This document shows, in pieces, positions 35,962 to 37,999 of a stretch of 37,999 nt of DNA (position 1 is the first letter of the stretch; every line of letters begins with the position of its first letter). The translations under genes and the position numbers were made by a program. Source of the DNA: Acidobacteriota bacterium (GTDB taxonomy: Bacteria > Acidobacteriota > Terriglobia > Bryobacterales > Bryobacteraceae); contig JACQDF010000061.1 of assembly GCA_016201205.1 (NCBI GenBank), forward strand, positions 1-37,999. Reading direction: 5' to 3'. Under the pieces are notes generated by a model that saw only the letters and a program-made list of their open reading frames with translations, did not search any database and was not told the DNA's origin.

Positions 35962-37476
35962 ATGTCCCATCCGAACCATCTTCTTGACCTGTTGCAGGCC
36001 GCGCCCGGCGATCGAACGGCGGTGATCCTGCCGGAAGCGGGCATCGCGGTCACATACAGCGCGTTGCGTGAGCAAGTCATGCGGATGGCTGATGTGCTGG
36101 CAGCACTGGGTATCGGCCGCACAGACCGCGTTGCCACCGTGCTTCCCAACGGGCTGCCGGCCATCGTCAGCTTTCTGGCGGCGTCGATTGCGGGCACAGC
36201 CGCGCCGCTCAATCCGGGCTACCGCCACGACGAGTTCCGGTTCTATCTCGAGGACACCAACGCGAAGGTCTTGCTATGCCCGCCGAACGGGGCGGAGGAA
36301 GCCAGACGCGCCGCCGAAGGTCTGGTTGCGGTGTATTCGATTGAGATGAACGAGAAGGGAGTTGTCGAGGTGCTGGACGCGCCCGTGGCGGCACAGCGCT
36401 CGGCGCTGCCGCCTTCGCCCGAGGACATTGCGCTGGTGCTCCATACCAGCGGCAGCACCGGGCGGCCGAAGCGGGTGCCGATCCGCCACAGGAACCTCGC
36501 AGTCTCGGCCCGCAACATCGTGAACACTTATGCGCTATCGCCCGACGACGTCGCGCTGTGCGTGATGCCGCTGTTCCACGTGCACGGCCTGGTGGCCTCG
36601 ACGCTCTCGACACTGCTTTCAGGCGGGGCGGTGGCGACGCCCGCCCGGTTCAACCCGCTTTCCTTCTGGCGCACGGTGCGCGACTGCCACGCGACGTGGT
36701 ATTCGGCGGTCCCCACCATTCATCAGCTCGTTCTGGCGCGCAGCGGCGACGGCGGCCAGCGGCCGGCCGGCTGCGAAGGCCTGCGGTTCATCCGCTCATG
36801 CAGCGCCTCGCTGCCGCCCGAGATGATGCAGAAGATGGAGCAGGTGTTCGATGTTCCGGTGCTCGAAGCGTACGGCATGACGGAGGCGGCCCATCAGATG
36901 TGCTCGAACCCGCTGCCGCCTGGCGTCCGCAAGCCGGGCTCGGTCGGGCCGGGCGCCGGAGTCGGCGTCGCCATCCTGGATGCGAACGGCAATCATCTGA
37001 GGACCGGGGAACGCGGCGAAGTTTCCATCCAAGGGCCGAATGTGGTCGCGGGGTATGAGAACAACCCCGAGGCCAACGCCGCTTCTTTCACCAACGGCTG
37101 GTTCCGCACGGGAGATCAAGGGTTCCTGGATGCGGACGGCTATCTGACGCTGACAGGCCGAATCAAGGAGCTGATCAACCGCGGCGGAGAAAAGATCGCC
37201 CCTCGCGAGATCGATGAAGTGCTGCTGGCGCATCCCTCGGTGGCCGAAGCAGTGGCCTTCGGCGTTCCGCATCCCACTTGGGGCGAGGAAGTGGCGGCGG
37301 CGGTGGTGCTGCGGGAAGCGCAGACCGAAGCTGCGATCCTGGCTCACTGCCGCAAGCATCTTGCGGACTTCAAGTGTCCCCGGAAGCTGTACATCGTGAA
37401 AGCGATTCCGCGGACGGCGACCGGCAAGATCCAACGGCTCGCGGTGGCCACCGCGCTGGCCGGGGAAAAGGGATGA
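35962..37476 (+). CDS. AMP-forming acyl-CoA synthetase, oxalyl-CoA-synthetase-like (Pcs60/AAE3 group)
   Basis: 504 residues of the adenylate-forming superfamily. The P-loop TSGSTGRPKRVP begins at residue 162; the A5 motif is YGMTEAAHQMCSNPLPPGVRKPGSVG; A7 is GWFRTGDQGFLDADGYLTLTGRIKELINRGGEKIAPREIDEVL; the A10 lysine is in PRTATGKIQRL. The A5 extension MTEAxHQMxSNPLPP and the MPLFHVHGL segment resemble fungal Pcs60 and plant AAE3 oxalate-CoA ligases from memory, which is suggestive but not proof of oxalate specificity. It would activate a carboxylic acid with ATP and CoA in the cytoplasm. No ribosome-binding site is clear before the ATG at 35962. Its stop overlaps the next start (ATGA), so the two genes form an operon. 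Confidence 0.85.
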   Translation: MSHPNHLLDLLQAAPGDRTAVILPEAGIAVTYSALREQVMRMADVLAALGIGRTDRVATVLPNGLPAIVSFLAASIAGTAAPLNPGYRHDEFRFYLEDTNAKVLLCPPNGAEEARRAAEGLVAVYSIEMNEKGVVEVLDAPVAAQRSALPPSPEDIALVLHTSGSTGRPKRVPIRHRNLAVSARNIVNTYALSPDDVALCVMPLFHVHGLVASTLSTLLSGGAVATPARFNPLSFWRTVRDCHATWYSAVPTIHQLVLARSGDGGQRPAGCEGLRFIRSCSASLPPEMMQKMEQVFDVPVLEAYGMTEAAHQMCSNPLPPGVRKPGSVGPGAGVGVAILDANGNHLRTGERGEVSIQGPNVVAGYENNPEANAASFTNGWFRTGDQGFLDADGYLTLTGRIKELINRGGEKIAPREIDEVLLAHPSVAEAVAFGVPHPTWGEEVAAAVVLREAQTEAAILAHCRKHLADFKCPRKLYIVKAIPRTATGKIQRLAVATALAGEKG

Positions 37477-37999
37477 CGTTTCTCATCGCTGGCGCCGGCG
37501 CCATCGGCGGCTATCTGGGGGCATGCCTGGCGCGGGCCGGAGAGGATGTGATCCTGTTCGCGAGGGGCCCGCATCTGCGGGCGATGGAGGACAACGGCAT
37601 CCGCGTCCTCAGCCGGGACGGCGATTTTCAAGTGCGCCCCCGCGTCATCGGAAGTCTCGACGAAGCCGGCCCGGTGGACGTGATCTTGCTGGGAGTGAAA
37701 GCGCACGGGCTCACCTCGCTTGCTCCCCGGATCAAGCCGCTGATCGGCGCGAACACGACGGTGGTGAGCACACAGAACGGCGTTCCGTGGTGGTACTTCC
37801 AGTCGGGCGCGGGCGAACTGGCGGGGTTGCGCCTCGAGCGGGTGGATCCCGGAGGCGTGATCGCGGAGTCGATTCCACCCGAGCGGGTGGCCGGCTCGAT
37901 CGTCTACTTCTCCACCGATATCCTCGAGCCGGGCGTGATCCGGCACACCGAGGGCAACCGCATCTCGCTTGGTGAGCCGGACGGCTCGCGATCCCAGCG
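37473..37999 (+). CDS. Ketopantoate reductase (ApbA/PanE) family protein, N-terminal part
   Basis: The first 175 codons are in the window and the gene continues beyond it. It starts at an ATG overlapping the upstream stop (ATGA). The N-terminus MTFLIAGAGAIGGYLGACLARAGEDVILFARG is the NADP-binding Rossmann fold with GAGAIG, as in 2-dehydropantoate 2-reductase. It continues DVILLGVKAHGLTSLAPRIKPLIGANTTVVSTQNGVPWWYF, where the conserved Lys (GVKAH) and Asn (TQNGV) are retained. The PWWYF segment and the partner gene suggest a paralog acting on another 2-oxo or hydroxy acid rather than the housekeeping PanE, but this is an inference. The C-terminal dimerisation domain is not visible. Confidence 0.85.
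   Translation, partial: MTFLIAGAGAIGGYLGACLARAGEDVILFARGPHLRAMEDNGIRVLSRDGDFQVRPRVIGSLDEAGPVDVILLGVKAHGLTSLAPRIKPLIGANTTVVSTQNGVPWWYFQSGAGELAGLRLERVDPGGVIAESIPPERVAGSIVYFSTDILEPGVIRHTEGNRISLGEPDGSRSQ

Overview
The window is a GC-rich bacterial chromosome segment with ordinary gene density and no gap between genes longer than about 275 bp. Several traits point to Acidobacteriota, most likely the Solibacteres/Bryobacterales group. These are a very large TonB-dependent receptor with an N-terminal carboxypeptidase-regulatory-like domain, a 1082-residue BNR/VPS10-type propeller protein, Tat-exported sulfatase and Gfo/Idh/MocA proteins, a large multi-PAS hybrid kinase, and a compact dcw cluster. 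The lineage is an inference from gene content, not from a marker-gene search. I saw no rRNA, tRNA, CRISPR array, transposase gene or phage gene.

Layout. 1-7427 (+): end of murD, then ftsW, murG, murC, ftsQ, ftsA and ftsZ, the peptidoglycan-precursor and cell-division cluster, closely spaced or overlapping, without murB or ddl. 7434-11740 (-): a two-gene operon of unknown function. It encodes a zinc-ribbon/low-complexity/one-TM/jelly-roll-like protein and a protein made almost entirely of TPRs, and ends at a terminator whose U-run overlaps the ftsZ stop codon. 11741-15361: a stand-alone roadblock/LC7 protein (+), a tandem universal stress protein (-), a PAS-AAA+-Fis sigma-54-type activator (+) and an overlapping hotdog thioesterase (+). 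15468-19484 (-): a soluble hybrid histidine kinase with five PAS domains, one GAF and two receiver domains. 19571-24892 (+): three consecutive Tat-signal proteins (propeller-PHP fusion, sulfatase, Gfo/Idh/MocA oxidoreductase). 24897-32507 (+): acyl-CoA dehydrogenase, MeaB-type GTPase, BNR/VPS10 propeller protein and a copper P-type ATPase, all co-directional with short gaps. 32578-35862 (-): TonB-dependent receptor. 35962-37999 (+): oxalyl-CoA-synthetase-like ligase and a ketopantoate-reductase-family protein that runs off the window.

The most notable non-coding signal is a dispersed family of four imperfect palindromes of 53 or 59 bp (149-201, 12373-12431, 15371-15429, 32520-32572). One 23-nt arm is identical in three copies and differs by one base in the fourth. 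The first and last copies, 32 kb apart and in opposite orientation, differ by one base over 53. Three of the four sit exactly between converging genes. They behave like a REP/MITE-type element that may also serve as a bidirectional 3' end. Other candidate regulatory DNA is a 10-bp-arm perfect palindrome touching the start codon at 19571, a 14-bp perfect palindrome at 35907-35920 between divergent genes, and a CTAG cluster at 11793-11837.

The first seven genes act together in building and dividing the cell wall. The Tat trio, the BNR protein and the TonB receptor suggest extracytoplasmic handling of complex organic matter. The acyl-CoA dehydrogenase, MeaB and CoA-ligase genes are central carbon metabolism.
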